From positions 1-29,104 of the IMG/VR virus record IMGVR_UViG_3300035698_012468: a DNA stretch of 29,104 nt; one strand, 5' to 3'. The stretch is from a virus. The stretch's first letter is position 1, and every line of letters starts with the position of its first letter. Made by a program: the position numbers and the translations under genes. Shown piece after piece: positions 1 to 6,824 of this stretch. The notes below the pieces were generated by a model. It did not search any database and was not told the origin of the DNA. It saw only the letters and a program-made list of their open reading frames with translations.

Positions 1-845
1 CATAGTTTATTTGCTTCTTTATAAGTACCATCTCTCATCATAAAGGGGTGATCTGGTGTAACATCTAAATATTTTTCATTATCTAACCACACTCTTATTA
101 ATTTTGATTTCTTTACCTTATGTGCATTATAAGCTTTACCTGGAACTATAGTTCCATCTTCTTTACATGAGTATACCCAAAATTCATTTTCTCTCCCTAA
201 TTCAGATAATTCTTTTAATGTTTTTACTTCACCAGATAATAATGGTATCTTAGTATCGCCTCGCAAACACATTCCTGCGCCAAAAGATATTCCAATTCCT
301 GTAAAACTAGAATCCTCTAATTCACTATATACAACAGCTAATCCTTCTGTCATTTTAAAAATATTTTTATATCCTAATTCAGTGAAAACACTTTGTAAGG
401 TTTTGGAATGGAATATAATATCAAAATTACTATCAATAGGTTCAGCAGGGATACAATAATAAACTATATCATCTTCATTGGCTGATTCACCCGCGACACC
501 TTTAATAAGTTCTTTTACCATAACAATGCTTACAGGCTCTTGAGGATTAAGAACTCCCTTTGCCATTGGTCTTAAACATTCTTGATGGAATAGATTTGCA
601 AACTTAAATGCATCATCACCCAATATATGTATAACATCATTGATTTTAAGAAAGTTAGCACCAGATTTCTGAAGCATTTTCTCTCCAAATTGCATGGCAC
701 TTCCTTGCATAAATTTACCAGGATCAATTTTGAAAAAGGCGTCTTTTACTTTATATAATTGAACACCATCTTCTTCACTTCTTTCAGATACACAAATATT
801 ACCAGTACCTACATCTATACCAATTACTTTAGGTTTGCTTTTCAT
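1..845 (-). CDS. Actin-like (ParM/MreB-type) ATPase interrupted by an intein; partial, continues past the left edge
   Basis: The minus-strand frame opens at ATG 845, preceded by GGAG, and stays open to the window edge (281 codons). Residues 1-192 look like an actin-superfamily ATPase: phosphate-1 motif IGIDVGTGN near the N-terminus, TEGLAVVYSE, and phosphate-2 motif GISFGAGM just before residue 193. From Cys193 (codon 267-269) the sequence changes to an intein: block A CLRGDTKIPLLSGE and, about 60 residues later, block B DVTPDHPFMMRDG. The intein therefore interrupts the nucleotide-binding phosphate-2 loop, a typical place for inteins. The C-terminal intein blocks, any endonuclease domain and the C-extein lie outside the window. 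Phage and plasmid actins form filaments that position DNA or segregate plasmids; that role here is inferred. The family is fairly sure, the subfamily is not. Confidence 0.75.
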   Translation of the reverse strand, partial: MKSKPKVIGIDVGTGNICVSERSEEDGVQLYKVKDAFFKIDPGKFMQGSAMQFGEKMLQKSGANFLKINDVIHILGDDAFKFANLFHQECLRPMAKGVLNPQEPVSIVMVKELIKGVAGESANEDDIVYYCIPAEPIDSNFDIIFHSKTLQSVFTELGYKNIFKMTEGLAVVYSELEDSSFTGIGISFGAGMCLRGDTKIPLLSGEVKTLKELSELGRENEFWVYSCKEDGTIVPGKAYNAHKVKKSKLIRVWLDNEKYLDVTPDHPFMMRDGTYKEANKL

Positions 846-857
846 ATTTTCTCCGGA

Positions 858-1121
858 TTATATTTTTCCAATGCGTTTATTATTAAATGACGATTCTACC
901 TTTATCTCATCCTGTTCAAAATTTAATTTAGGTACATCGTCTAACGCATTGGTTTTTTTATTCTTATTAAAAATTTTTAGCTTAGCTTTTTCGTCTAAAT
1001 TGTCTTCAGTGTTATTTATACTAAATTTGCTATTAATAGTCTTAATAGATAGGTATACTAAGCATATAAACACACATGTTATAAATTCAATACAAAATAT
1101 TGTAAAAATCAATTCATACAT
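858..1121 (-). CDS. Small single-pass membrane protein, unknown function
   Basis: This 87-residue protein starts with a hydrophobic stretch at about residues 4-26 (rich in I, F, L, V, with two Cys), followed by a polar, Lys/Asn/Asp-rich tail of about 60 residues. This is the layout of an N-terminally anchored membrane protein with a cytoplasmic or periplasmic tail; there is no signal-peptidase-like site after the hydrophobic segment. It ends 12 bases before the start of the actin-like gene and follows the 208-residue gene on the same strand, so it is probably co-transcribed with both. It could be a membrane partner of the actin-like protein, but only the adjacency supports that. No family was recognised. 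Confidence 0.6.
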   Translation of the reverse strand: MYELIFTIFCIEFITCVFICLVYLSIKTINSKFSINNTEDNLDEKAKLKIFNKNKKTNALDDVPKLNFEQDEIKVESSFNNKRIGKI

Positions 1122-1127
1122 ATTGTT

Positions 1128-1754
1128 TTACTCGTCCTCCTCGTCTTCCATCTCATCAATACTTTTCATTAGTTCATCAACACTTTTAAATGTTGTGTAA
1201 TGATCATCTAATGTACCTTCAGCTTTCCATTTTTCGTAGTCGTCTTTACTTTTATCTAGTTCGTCTTTCTGATCTTTAATTTTATCCTCTGTAAAGCCCA
1301 TGAATGTCATTTCATATAGAGCATGTGAGATAATATCTTCATTACTAAACGTATGATTAGAGTTATCAGCTTTAACTTCCATATCAGCCCATTCACCCCA
1401 TTTCAGAAACTCTAAAGCCCATGTTATCTCTTGATTACCGAAATCATTTGGATCGTCTAAATTACTATTATCAGAAATATATTTAAAATCATCCTGATCT
1501 TTATTTAGTACACCGTCTCTACCATATACATGAGCCCAATGATCTTTAGGTTCTAGTGGTTCTTTTAGTATGTCATCATATATCATCCAATCGATACAAA
1601 GTCTCATCTTTGTCTCTTTTGGCTTAATATCTAACATCTTATAAAATATATGCTCATACCCTATTAGGTTCTCTTTCTCCTCGGCGTACAGCTTGGTAAA
1701 GCTCATGGAAACATCTTCCCATGTACAAAGATTGGCTAATTCCTGTAGTTTCAT
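1128..1754 (-). CDS. Hypothetical acidic protein
   Basis: This 208-residue protein is acidic, with a very acidic C-terminus (EMEDEEDE) and a charged helical region at about residues 155-180. Its N-terminus (MKLQELANLCTWEDV...) reads like the start of a family of small unknown proteins in which a helix is followed by W/F-E-x-V; I thought of DUF6557 but cannot confirm it. The central part contains several Trp-rich segments (WALEFLKWGEWAD). No catalytic motif is evident. It lies six bases upstream of the small membrane protein and follows the 79-residue gene closely, in one minus-strand run. Function is unknown. Confidence 0.65.
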   Translation of the reverse strand: MKLQELANLCTWEDVSMSFTKLYAEEKENLIGYEHIFYKMLDIKPKETKMRLCIDWMIYDDILKEPLEPKDHWAHVYGRDGVLNKDQDDFKYISDNSNLDDPNDFGNQEITWALEFLKWGEWADMEVKADNSNHTFSNEDIISHALYEMTFMGFTEDKIKDQKDELDKSKDDYEKWKAEGTLDDHYTTFKSVDELMKSIDEMEDEEDE

Positions 1755-1760
1755 AATGTT

Positions 1761-2000
1761 TTATTCCTTTTCACTATCTTCTAGATGTCTTTCAAAATAT
1801 TCGTACATTTGTTTTACATTATCCTCATTATCCATGAAAATAGCTACCACAGAAGCCAACATTACATTGTCCGGACATGTGGCATCTGGATCTACGTGAT
1901 GATCACTAGGCAACATTAATGTTATTTCGTTGTCTGCTGTAATTACTACAGCGGCATCAGTATCATTAAGAACTGTTTTGTTATTTTCTTTACTCTTCAT
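1761..2000 (-). CDS. Hypothetical small protein
   Basis: This is a 79-residue acidic protein with no recognised family. The middle part (residues about 14-55) has alternating hydrophobic stretches that suggest a small alpha/beta fold; the C-terminal 20 residues look helical and charged. An AAGGAATAAA purine stretch lies upstream of the ATG. It sits between the metallophosphoesterase and the 208-residue protein on the same strand, with short gaps, so it is probably part of the same transcript. Confidence 0.55.
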   Translation of the reverse strand: MKSKENNKTVLNDTDAAVVITADNEITLMLPSDHHVDPDATCPDNVMLASVVAIFMDNEDNVKQMYEYFERHLEDSEKE

Positions 2001-2018
2001 TTTATTCCTTATTCTGAT

Positions 2019-2543
2019 TTAAAAAAAATTATGTCCTAATGCAATTTTTTGTTGCATTTTTTCTTTTACTTCATTCCAACTTAAAGGTGTGAAATTATTA
2101 CAATCTACACCCACATCAAAACTTAAATTATCTGTAACAATTCTGCCATGTGAATGACCAAATAAATGCCAAGACCCATGACATGACCCTTTCCATGTTC
2201 TCATACAATAATGACAAAGGGTTATTTGTTGTTTGTCTATTTTCATGTCTTTTAGTGGTGTAACATCAGTAAAATTATCATACATCACCTGAGACATTTC
2301 GTCATGATTACCTATGATCAGGCTCTTCTTACCATTCAACGCCATTTGCCAATGGCCATGTTCTTTCCAAGCAAAATCACCTAGAATATATACTAGATCT
2401 TTCTTACCAACCTTTTTATTCCAATTTTCAACTATTTGCTGATTCATGTCCATAACATTGTTAAATGGTCTGTTACAATGTTTACGAATCGAATCGTGAT
2501 CTAGATGTAGCTATAGATCTGCCGTAAAGAATACATTACTCAT
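2019..2543 (-). CDS. Calcineurin-like metallophosphoesterase with an in-frame TAG inside its first metal-binding motif
   Basis: Metallophosphoesterase motifs can be read in order: GDFAW, GNHDE and GHSHGR, spaced as in the small phage phosphoesterases. The stretch with all these motifs is open from Met 2453 (144 residues). The same frame extends upstream to ATG 2543, which has AGGGGA about eight bases ahead, and encodes MSNVFFTADL, then TAG (2511-2513), then LHLDHDSIRK and CNRPF. The family N-terminus should read FFTADxHxxH, so removing the six bases TAGCTA gives a perfect match. Either the gene is broken and translation restarts at 2453 without the first Asp-His ligands, or the ribosome bypasses TAG between the two CTA codons. 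The HNH gene lies immediately upstream and a second copy of the 5' end lies at 3499-3561. The substrate is unknown. Confidence 0.75.
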
Positions 2544-2570
2544 GATGGTATCCCCTATTGGCAGATCTAT
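2513..2570. repeat. 11-bp perfect inverted repeat around the start of the phosphoesterase gene
   Basis: ATAGATCTGCC at 2513-2523 is the exact reverse complement of GGCAGATCTAT at 2560-2570. The 36-base spacer holds the AGGGGA ribosome-binding site, ATG 2543 and the first codons. In the minus-strand RNA the 3' arm ends on the TAG codon discussed for the phosphoesterase, so the stem would form just before that stop. It may be an RNA hairpin or a footprint of the endonuclease insertion. Confidence 0.6.
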
Positions 2571-2576
2571 TATCTC

Positions 2577-3482
2577 CTATTTTTTTCTTTTCCATTTTTC
2601 ACCTTTTTCATATTTCTCTATTAAATCTAAACATCCTTGATGTTCTATCCAATTACCTTTATACATTTTTATATCTTTTATTAATTCTTCTAATGGTATA
2701 CTATTATCCAAACCATAATTAAACATGTCTTTATGTCTTTTTCTGACATTATCAGGCATAGATATTAATTTACAATTACATGGATGTCTTAAAATTTCGG
2801 GAAATATATTATTTTCAAATCCAGATTTTCTTCCATATTTATGATCTCTAACTAATCCCGTTTTATTTTTTCTCATATTATATACACCACATATTTTTAA
2901 TTTTTCTTTATCTTCTTTACTAATATGATTAAACATTCTTTCTATCCATGCGGCTTCTTTAAAATATATTTCATAATTTGTTTTCTTATCTAGGGTAGGC
3001 CAACGACCACGATCTTCCATCGTTTTCCGAAATTTTATCTTAAATTCATCTGTCCATTTTTCTGCTGATTTTTTCCCTATAATTTTTTTTGTTTCTTCTG
3101 TGGGTGAACAAATATATGATTCCCTTGTTCTTCCTCCATGCATTTTTTTAATTAATTCTTTTGAAAACTTCTTTCCTCTATTTGCACTACCAGCCCTATA
3201 TCTTCTATCTGGGTCTTCCATTAATTTTTTTGCATATTTACTCTGTTGTTTTCTAAGATCATCATTCCATTTATTACCGAAATTATTATTATTTTCACCT
3301 CTGTGAGTTTCTCCATATTTCTTTTTTGTTTCTTCTGACCAATTACATTTTCCTATTTGATATTTGTTTTTATGGTCTTTATTACAAAAATATGACTTAT
3401 TAGGTTTTATTAAACATGGATATCTAAAAACATCCTTTCCACAAAATGAACATTGTACTTTTACTTTATCCACCTTTCTCAT
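2577..3482 (-). CDS. Free-standing HNH homing endonuclease with zinc finger and NUMOD3-like repeats
   Basis: This is a 301-residue basic protein. An N-terminal zinc finger is formed by CSFCGKD and, 20 or so residues on, YFCNKDH. Next come several NUMOD3-like DNA-binding repeats (GENNNNFGNKW, RGKKFSKELIKKM, SPTEETKKIIGKKS), and finally an HNH core with VRDHKYG, LRHPCNCKLIS and NVRKRHK near residues 210-260. Such proteins cut a recipient allele so that their own gene is copied into it. The gene is wedged between a 20-codon fragment of a phosphoesterase 5' end and a second, nearly complete phosphoesterase. AAAAGGAG precedes the ATG, and a TATAAATA box (3500-3507) lies just upstream, so it may be expressed late. 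Too little non-coding sequence flanks it for a normal group I intron core. Confidence 0.85.
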   Translation of the reverse strand: MRKVDKVKVQCSFCGKDVFRYPCLIKPNKSYFCNKDHKNKYQIGKCNWSEETKKKYGETHRGENNNNFGNKWNDDLRKQQSKYAKKLMEDPDRRYRAGSANRGKKFSKELIKKMHGGRTRESYICSPTEETKKIIGKKSAEKWTDEFKIKFRKTMEDRGRWPTLDKKTNYEIYFKEAAWIERMFNHISKEDKEKLKICGVYNMRKNKTGLVRDHKYGRKSGFENNIFPEILRHPCNCKLISMPDNVRKRHKDMFNYGLDNSIPLEELIKDIKMYKGNWIEHQGCLDLIEKYEKGEKWKRKK

Positions 3483-3498
3483 AATGACTCCTTTTATA

Positions 3499-3561
3499 TT
3501 ATTTATAAAAAGAATCGATATCGTGTGAAAGATGGCAATCTGCTGTGAAAAAGGTGTTCAT
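3499..3561 (-). pseudogene. Truncated 5' end of a metallophosphoesterase gene (20 codons)
   Basis: ATG 3561 overlaps the end of the preceding gene in a TAATATG junction and begins a frame encoding MNTFFTADCHLSHDIDSF before a stop at 3499-3501. FFTADCHLSHD matches the metal-binding N-terminus FFTADLHLDHD encoded again at 2500-2543, with synonymous differences at DNA level. The frame is cut off where the endonuclease gene and its promoter box begin. This looks like the original start of the phosphoesterase gene, separated from its body by the HNH insertion. Confidence 0.7.
3500..3507 (-). promoter_or_regulatory. T4-type late promoter box TATAAATA for the HNH gene
   Basis: On the minus strand TATAAATA is followed by the HNH gene's AAAAGGAG and ATG 3482. 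The box overlaps the end of the truncated phosphoesterase reading frame. In such an AT-rich genome this octamer also occurs by chance, so position is the main support. Confidence 0.4.
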
Positions 3562-3562
3562 A

Positions 3563-3805
3563 TTATTCTGGTCGGTCATTAAAATTGAAAAGTTTTTGGC
3601 TAATCAAATGTTCGATATCATCCCGGTTTTTTGATATATCACGTACCATACTATGTAAAAGTTCTTTGTCCTTATCTCTGTTCAACTCGTTGCTAGATAT
3701 ATAATCTACAATTTCATTAATTTTTTCAACAATAATATCGAATTTCATATCTAACGATAAGTTACCAGTACGATAAACGTCCTCAATTTTTTCAATCATT
3801 TTCAA
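3563..3805 (-). CDS. Hypothetical small helical protein
   Basis: This 80-residue charged protein is predicted by eye to be mostly helical, with heptad-like spacing of I, L and V over about residues 20-70 that could form a short coiled coil. It overlaps the 3' end of the 136-residue gene by 14 bases, and its stop abuts the old phosphoesterase start, so the three were probably one translationally coupled unit. No family was recognised. Confidence 0.6.
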   Translation of the reverse strand: MKMIEKIEDVYRTGNLSLDMKFDIIVEKINEIVDYISSNELNRDKDKELLHSMVRDISKNRDDIEHLISQKLFNFNDRPE

Positions 3806-4199
3806 TTACATCAATTTTTGGTTTTGGTTGATCTGTTAATTTTATCTCGTTACTAAACGAACTTTCAAAATTATTAGCCTTATGTATAGCATGTTGAATC
3901 CATTTTAATAACTCATATGCTTTTTTTGCGGGTTCATACGAGTTAGTAATACCTAAACTAGAATTTAAATTACCACTATCTAATCTGGGCATTAAAATTT
4001 CTCTTGCACAACTTAAATGAGCCTCAGCTGATTTAAAATCCATTTCACTATTTTGTTCCAATACATGTGGGTCTATTGTAGTAATTAGTTGTTCAATATT
4101 TTTCCATTGACCCATCAAGATCCTAGAATAAAAATCTAAAGCATTCTTTATAAGCATTGCTTGATCTTCATTCATTTCAATTTTAATCGTTTTACTCAT
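3792..4199 (-). CDS. Conserved-type phage hypothetical protein
   Basis: This protein of about 135 residues has a helical N-terminal half (EDQAMLIKNALDFYSRILMGQW) followed by helices with AEAHLSCAREILMPRL. I have the impression that such proteins occur widely next to replication genes in tailed phages, but I cannot name a family. Two adjacent ATG codons exist (4202 and 4199); 4199 is chosen because it leaves a little more room after AAAAGG. It overlaps the 3' end of the MazG-like gene by a few bases and the next gene by 14 bases, so translation is probably coupled. Confidence 0.6.
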   Translation of the reverse strand: MSKTIKIEMNEDQAMLIKNALDFYSRILMGQWKNIEQLITTIDPHVLEQNSEMDFKSAEAHLSCAREILMPRLDSGNLNSSLGITNSYEPAKKAYELLKWIQHAIHKANNFESSFSNEIKLTDQPKPKIDVIEND

Positions 4200-4527
4200 C
4201 ATCCTTTTCTAGTATTAAGAAATCTTCAAATCCACCAAAGCGTGTTTTTTTATCTTCTATTAACACATCTATTCGTTTAATATTAATGTTATTGTATTCG
4301 ATTATTGTTTGTAAAACTGTCATAACATCGCATATTTCTTCTGCAACTTCTTCTTTAGTTTTCGCGTTCCCTAACTCATTTACTTCTTCGCGAAGTTTAT
4401 CAAAAAGATATGTTTTTTGAATTATCTCTTTTTCGATTTCGTTATCTGTTATATCTTTAATATAATATAACTTAACATCTTCGTCTTTTATAATCTCTTT
4501 ATATTTGTCGCGAATTAATTTTTTCAT
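4192..4527 (-). CDS. MazG-like NTP pyrophosphohydrolase
   Basis: This 111-residue all-helical protein has the metal-binding pattern of the MazG / phosphoribosyl-ATP pyrophosphatase superfamily: REEVNEL at about residues 45-51, then EEVAEEICDVMTVLQTI at about 59-75, i.e. ExxE followed by ExxxD on a second helix. The N-terminus KLIRDKY is typical of the small single-domain members. These enzymes hydrolyse nucleoside triphosphates to monophosphates and pyrophosphate; phage versions may clean the nucleotide pool or act on alarmones, but the substrate cannot be read here. It overlaps the clamp-loader stop by ATGA, so it is co-expressed with replication genes. Confidence 0.7.
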   Translation of the reverse strand: MKKLIRDKYKEIIKDEDVKLYYIKDITDNEIEKEIIQKTYLFDKLREEVNELGNAKTKEEVAEEICDVMTVLQTIIEYNNINIKRIDVLIEDKKTRFGGFEDFLILEKDDE

Positions 4528-5447
4528 TTACAGAGTTCCAATATTAATGCATAAGACTGAATTTCCTTATCAAGGACCATTGCCATCTTATATAAATATT
4601 CAGCAATTAAAATTTGTTTACATCCCTCATCTTCAAACTTATTAAATAATTCACTTACCAATAATTCATAATCATTGTTAAATTTTTCTTCGTTTTGTAT
4701 CAGGTACTTTCTAGCATCTCTTGGCTTATTTTTATCAATAAACTTTAAAATATTATTTAATACTTCATAAATTTGTGAATTATCTGATACCCCATTATTT
4801 ATTAATTTTCCGCTAATACACCAATGTTCCAAATTATTGATAATAGACCTGATATCAGGAAATAATTTAAAAACCACTTCCCCCACAAACTCTTTTAAAA
4901 CAGGTTCTTCCCATTCGATTTGTTCATTTTGCATAATATTAATAATTCTGGTTGTTATATCAGCTTTAGAATATTGCATTTTAATCGGTGTACATCTACT
5001 TTGTAACGGGTCAATAATTCTATTCAAATAATTACAGGTTAAAATAAACCTTGTATCATCAGATGAATCTTCTATTAATCCTCTTAATGCTCCCTGTGCA
5101 CTTCCACCTGTACCTACATTACTAGAAAGATTATCTGCCTCATCTAATATTACGATTTTTATAACATCATTTAAACTAACACAATCACAAAATTCTTTTA
5201 CTTTGGTTCTAATTGTGTCAACATTACCTTCTTGACCACAATTAATATACAAAGAAATTGCACCTAATTCATTAGTAATAATATGGGCTAAACTAGTTTT
5301 ACCCATACCCTGTTTCCCAGCTAACAGAATATTACAAATAGTTTTCTTATCTAGGTAATCTCTAATTAACTTTTTAGTACTAGGATCTAAAATTAAATCC
5401 TTTAAACCAATTGGTCTATATTTTTCAACAAAATTTATTTCATTCAT
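4524..5447 (-). CDS. 44: Sliding-clamp loader large subunit (T4 gp44 type, AAA+ ATPase)
   Basis: This 307-residue AAA+ ATPase begins with the clamp-loader motif VEKYRP. It has Walker A AGKQGMGKT (about residues 43-51), Walker B VILDEAD (99-105), sensor 1 TCNY (137-140) and the SRC arginine-finger motif (150-152). Length and motif order match T4 gp44 (319 residues) and RFC small subunits. With its partner subunit it would open the gp45-type ring clamp and load it onto primer-template DNA for the phage polymerase. The next gene downstream overlaps by ATGA; the upstream 110-residue gene ends on its start codon. In T4 the partner gp62 follows gene 44; here the downstream neighbour is MazG-like, so no clear gp62 is present in the window. 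Confidence 0.92.
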   Translation of the reverse strand: MNEINFVEKYRPIGLKDLILDPSTKKLIRDYLDKKTICNILLAGKQGMGKTSLAHIITNELGAISLYINCGQEGNVDTIRTKVKEFCDCVSLNDVIKIVILDEADNLSSNVGTGGSAQGALRGLIEDSSDDTRFILTCNYLNRIIDPLQSRCTPIKMQYSKADITTRIINIMQNEQIEWEEPVLKEFVGEVVFKLFPDIRSIINNLEHWCISGKLINNGVSDNSQIYEVLNNILKFIDKNKPRDARKYLIQNEEKFNNDYELLVSELFNKFEDEGCKQILIAEYLYKMAMVLDKEIQSYALILELCK

Positions 5448-5779
5448 TAGCAGTGCTCTCTAATTTTATTAGCTAGTTTTCCTTTTTCATACATTTTCTC
5501 ATATATAGTATAATCTATTTTCGGTAGAAATTTAAATTGAAAATCTTTCATATACGTACCGTCATCAGAAATTGCCTTAATTAATTTTTCTTTTTGTAAG
5601 AAAACACACACCTCCCAAACACCTGAACATGTATCACCCCAGCGCCAACCATGAAAAAGATGACGGTACGCATAAGCATCGCCTAGTATTCCATCTACTA
5701 CTTCTTCAATTTTAAATTTAGTCGTTTCACCTTTACTTTGCTTGTAAATAAAGCCTAAAACTTGTTTAGAATATTGCAT
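5447..5779 (-). CDS. Hypothetical protein upstream of the clamp loader
   Basis: This 110-residue protein contains an aromatic-rich centre (YAYRHLFHGWRWGDTCSGVWEV) followed by a short helical section that resembles a small winged-helix-like layout (FLQKEKLIKAI). It shares its last base with the first base of the clamp-loader gene, giving coupled translation. Position next to gp44 makes a replication role thinkable, including a divergent gp62-like partner, but the sequence gives no direct support. No family was recognised. Confidence 0.6.
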   Translation of the reverse strand: MQYSKQVLGFIYKQSKGETTKFKIEEVVDGILGDAYAYRHLFHGWRWGDTCSGVWEVCVFLQKEKLIKAISDDGTYMKDFQFKFLPKIDYTIYEKMYEKGKLANKIREHC

Positions 5780-5786
5780 TTAAATT

Positions 5787-6173
5787 CTATAGAAGACCGC
5801 GGAATGCTTTAGTACACCCGTTGGCATCTAAGCCCATTTTTTGTAAAACTTCATCAGTAAAACTGTCCATCTTATCCATGATATCTTTTTTGTCATCAGT
5901 AATAAGATAGAATTTAACGTCCTTACCAATTGCCTCTTTAATACCCTCAGTTAAATACTCTGGAGCACACCAAGGCATATGCATATCTTTACCAGTGTAA
6001 AATCTAGCCATACGCCAAACATATGCGTAAATGCCATTTTTAGGTCTTGATGTTTTAATAGTAAGTCCGTTACCTCTTGGCGAAATTTCTCGAATTGCAC
6101 GATCGGTATCCGAAACAACTTCCGAAATATAATCGTTAACTTCTTTAGGAACTAAACCACGATATGAATTCAT
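5787..6173 (-). CDS. Hypothetical protein, first gene of the replication-side operon
   Basis: This 128-residue protein has a mixed alpha/beta look with the conserved-looking stretch YVWRMARFYTGKDMHMPWCAPEYL in the middle (about residues 50-73). AAAGGAGT precedes the ATG with good spacing. It is the first gene of the minus-strand run and is preceded by a sigma70-like promoter candidate. No function can be assigned from motifs. Confidence 0.65.
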   Translation of the reverse strand: MNSYRGLVPKEVNDYISEVVSDTDRAIREISPRGNGLTIKTSRPKNGIYAYVWRMARFYTGKDMHMPWCAPEYLTEGIKEAIGKDVKFYLITDDKKDIMDKMDSFTDEVLQKMGLDANGCTKAFRGLL

Positions 6174-6205
6174 TTCATTACTCCTTTAAAATTTGTCCTT
6201 AATAT

Positions 6206-6233
6206 AATATAGCTGTTTAAACAAAAAAATCAA
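6206..6233 (-). promoter_or_regulatory. Candidate sigma70-like (early/middle) promoter for the 6173-to-1 operon
   Basis: On the minus strand TTGATT (6228-6233) is followed after 16 bases by TATATT (6206-6211), 33 bases before ATG 6173. This fits a host-type -35/-10 pair. In AT-rich DNA such pairs are common, so it is only a candidate. Confidence 0.35.
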
Positions 6234-6270
6234 GTATTTTTATTAAAATATCCCAAAAAATATAGTATAA

Positions 6271-6278
6271 TATAAATA
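6271..6278 (+). promoter_or_regulatory. TATAAATA late-promoter-like box in the divergent region
   Basis: A perfect TATAAATA on the plus strand, followed 24 bases later by a terminator-like hairpin (6302-6334). A weaker box, CATAAATA, lies at 6346-6353 and is better placed to serve the gene at 6384. The two may be tandem late promoters separated by the hairpin. Confidence 0.35.
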
Positions 6279-6301
6279 GTTGCTCATAGTTTTACTCCTT
6301 T

Positions 6302-6334
6302 AAAAAAAGGCTAGATATAATCTAGTCTTTTTTT
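6302..6334. terminator. Hairpin with A-tract and T-tract, bidirectional terminator-like
   Basis: Seven A, then GGCTAGA, loop TATAA, then TCTAGTC and seven T. The stem is about 14 pairs with one G-T pair and would act as an intrinsic terminator in either direction. It lies between two divergent genes, which is an unusual place for one. Confidence 0.6.
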
Positions 6335-6383
6335 GTGTTTAAAATCATAAATAATAAAAATATGTATTGAAGGGTATATTAAA

Positions 6384-6740
6384 GTGATCACATTTAGAAA
6401 GTATTTAAGAGAAGAGTATATTAAGGGTGGATTAGGTGATAATAAATCTATTCAAGATATTGCCACTAAACACGATGTTGACCCATCTGTTATTCTTAAT
6501 GAATTAATTATGGGTATCAAAGTTGAGTTTGAACACGTAAATAAGAAAAAAGATTCAGATGATGACATTATTGATTTTTCTGAAGATCAAATAGTAGATT
6601 TTATTATGGACGATACAGATAATTTTTCTGATGCTGAATTGGGTGTATTAAATAAAAGTTTAGAAATATCTAAGGATCATCTTACAGAGATGTCTGACTA
6701 CTACACAAAATTAGCAGACATGGAAAATGAGGAAGATTAA
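6384..6740 (+). CDS. Small acidic protein with capsid-targeting-like leader
   Basis: The 118-residue frame starts with GTG after AAGGGT. The N-terminus ITFRKYLREE resembles that of the nuclease-like gene at 7943 (ISFKRYLREK) and is a variant of the leader shared by many proteins here. Residues about 14-50 (IQDIATKHDVDPSVILNELIMGIKVEFEHV) look like a small helix-turn-helix-like helical domain that recurs in phage structural proteins; the rest is very acidic and helical. A strong terminator follows the stop. Function is unknown; a role inside the head is inferred only from the leader. Confidence 0.65.
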   Translation: MITFRKYLREEYIKGGLGDNKSIQDIATKHDVDPSVILNELIMGIKVEFEHVNKKKDSDDDIIDFSEDQIVDFIMDDTDNFSDAELGVLNKSLEISKDHLTEMSDYYTKLADMENEED

Positions 6741-6764
6741 ATAAAAATATAGTGTAGTTACAGT

Positions 6765-6808
6765 AAAACACCCAATACTAAAAATTAATTAATATTGGGT
6801 GTTTTTTT
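6765..6808. terminator. Bidirectional intrinsic terminator between convergent genes
   Basis: A perfect 13-bp stem (AAAACACCCAATA with TATTGGGTGTTTT), a 15-base loop, and a T-tract on the plus strand mirrored by an A-tract on the left arm. It separates the plus-strand gene ending at 6740 from the minus-strand gene ending at 6825. Confidence 0.85.
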
Positions 6809-6824
6809 GTGCTTTAATAACTAT

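Noticed and set aside
835-1200. Plus-strand frame opposite the small membrane protein and actin start
   Set aside because: It lies antisense to well-supported genes, has Ser/Ile-rich composition from antisense AT-rich DNA and no ribosome-binding site.
2513-3561. Group I intron interrupting the phosphoesterase (splicing GCAGAT to CTACATCTAG would restore the frame)
   Set aside because: The 5' fragment continues to be homologous past the supposed splice site, and only short non-coding stretches flank the endonuclease gene, too little for a normal intron core. A duplicated 5' end explains the data better.
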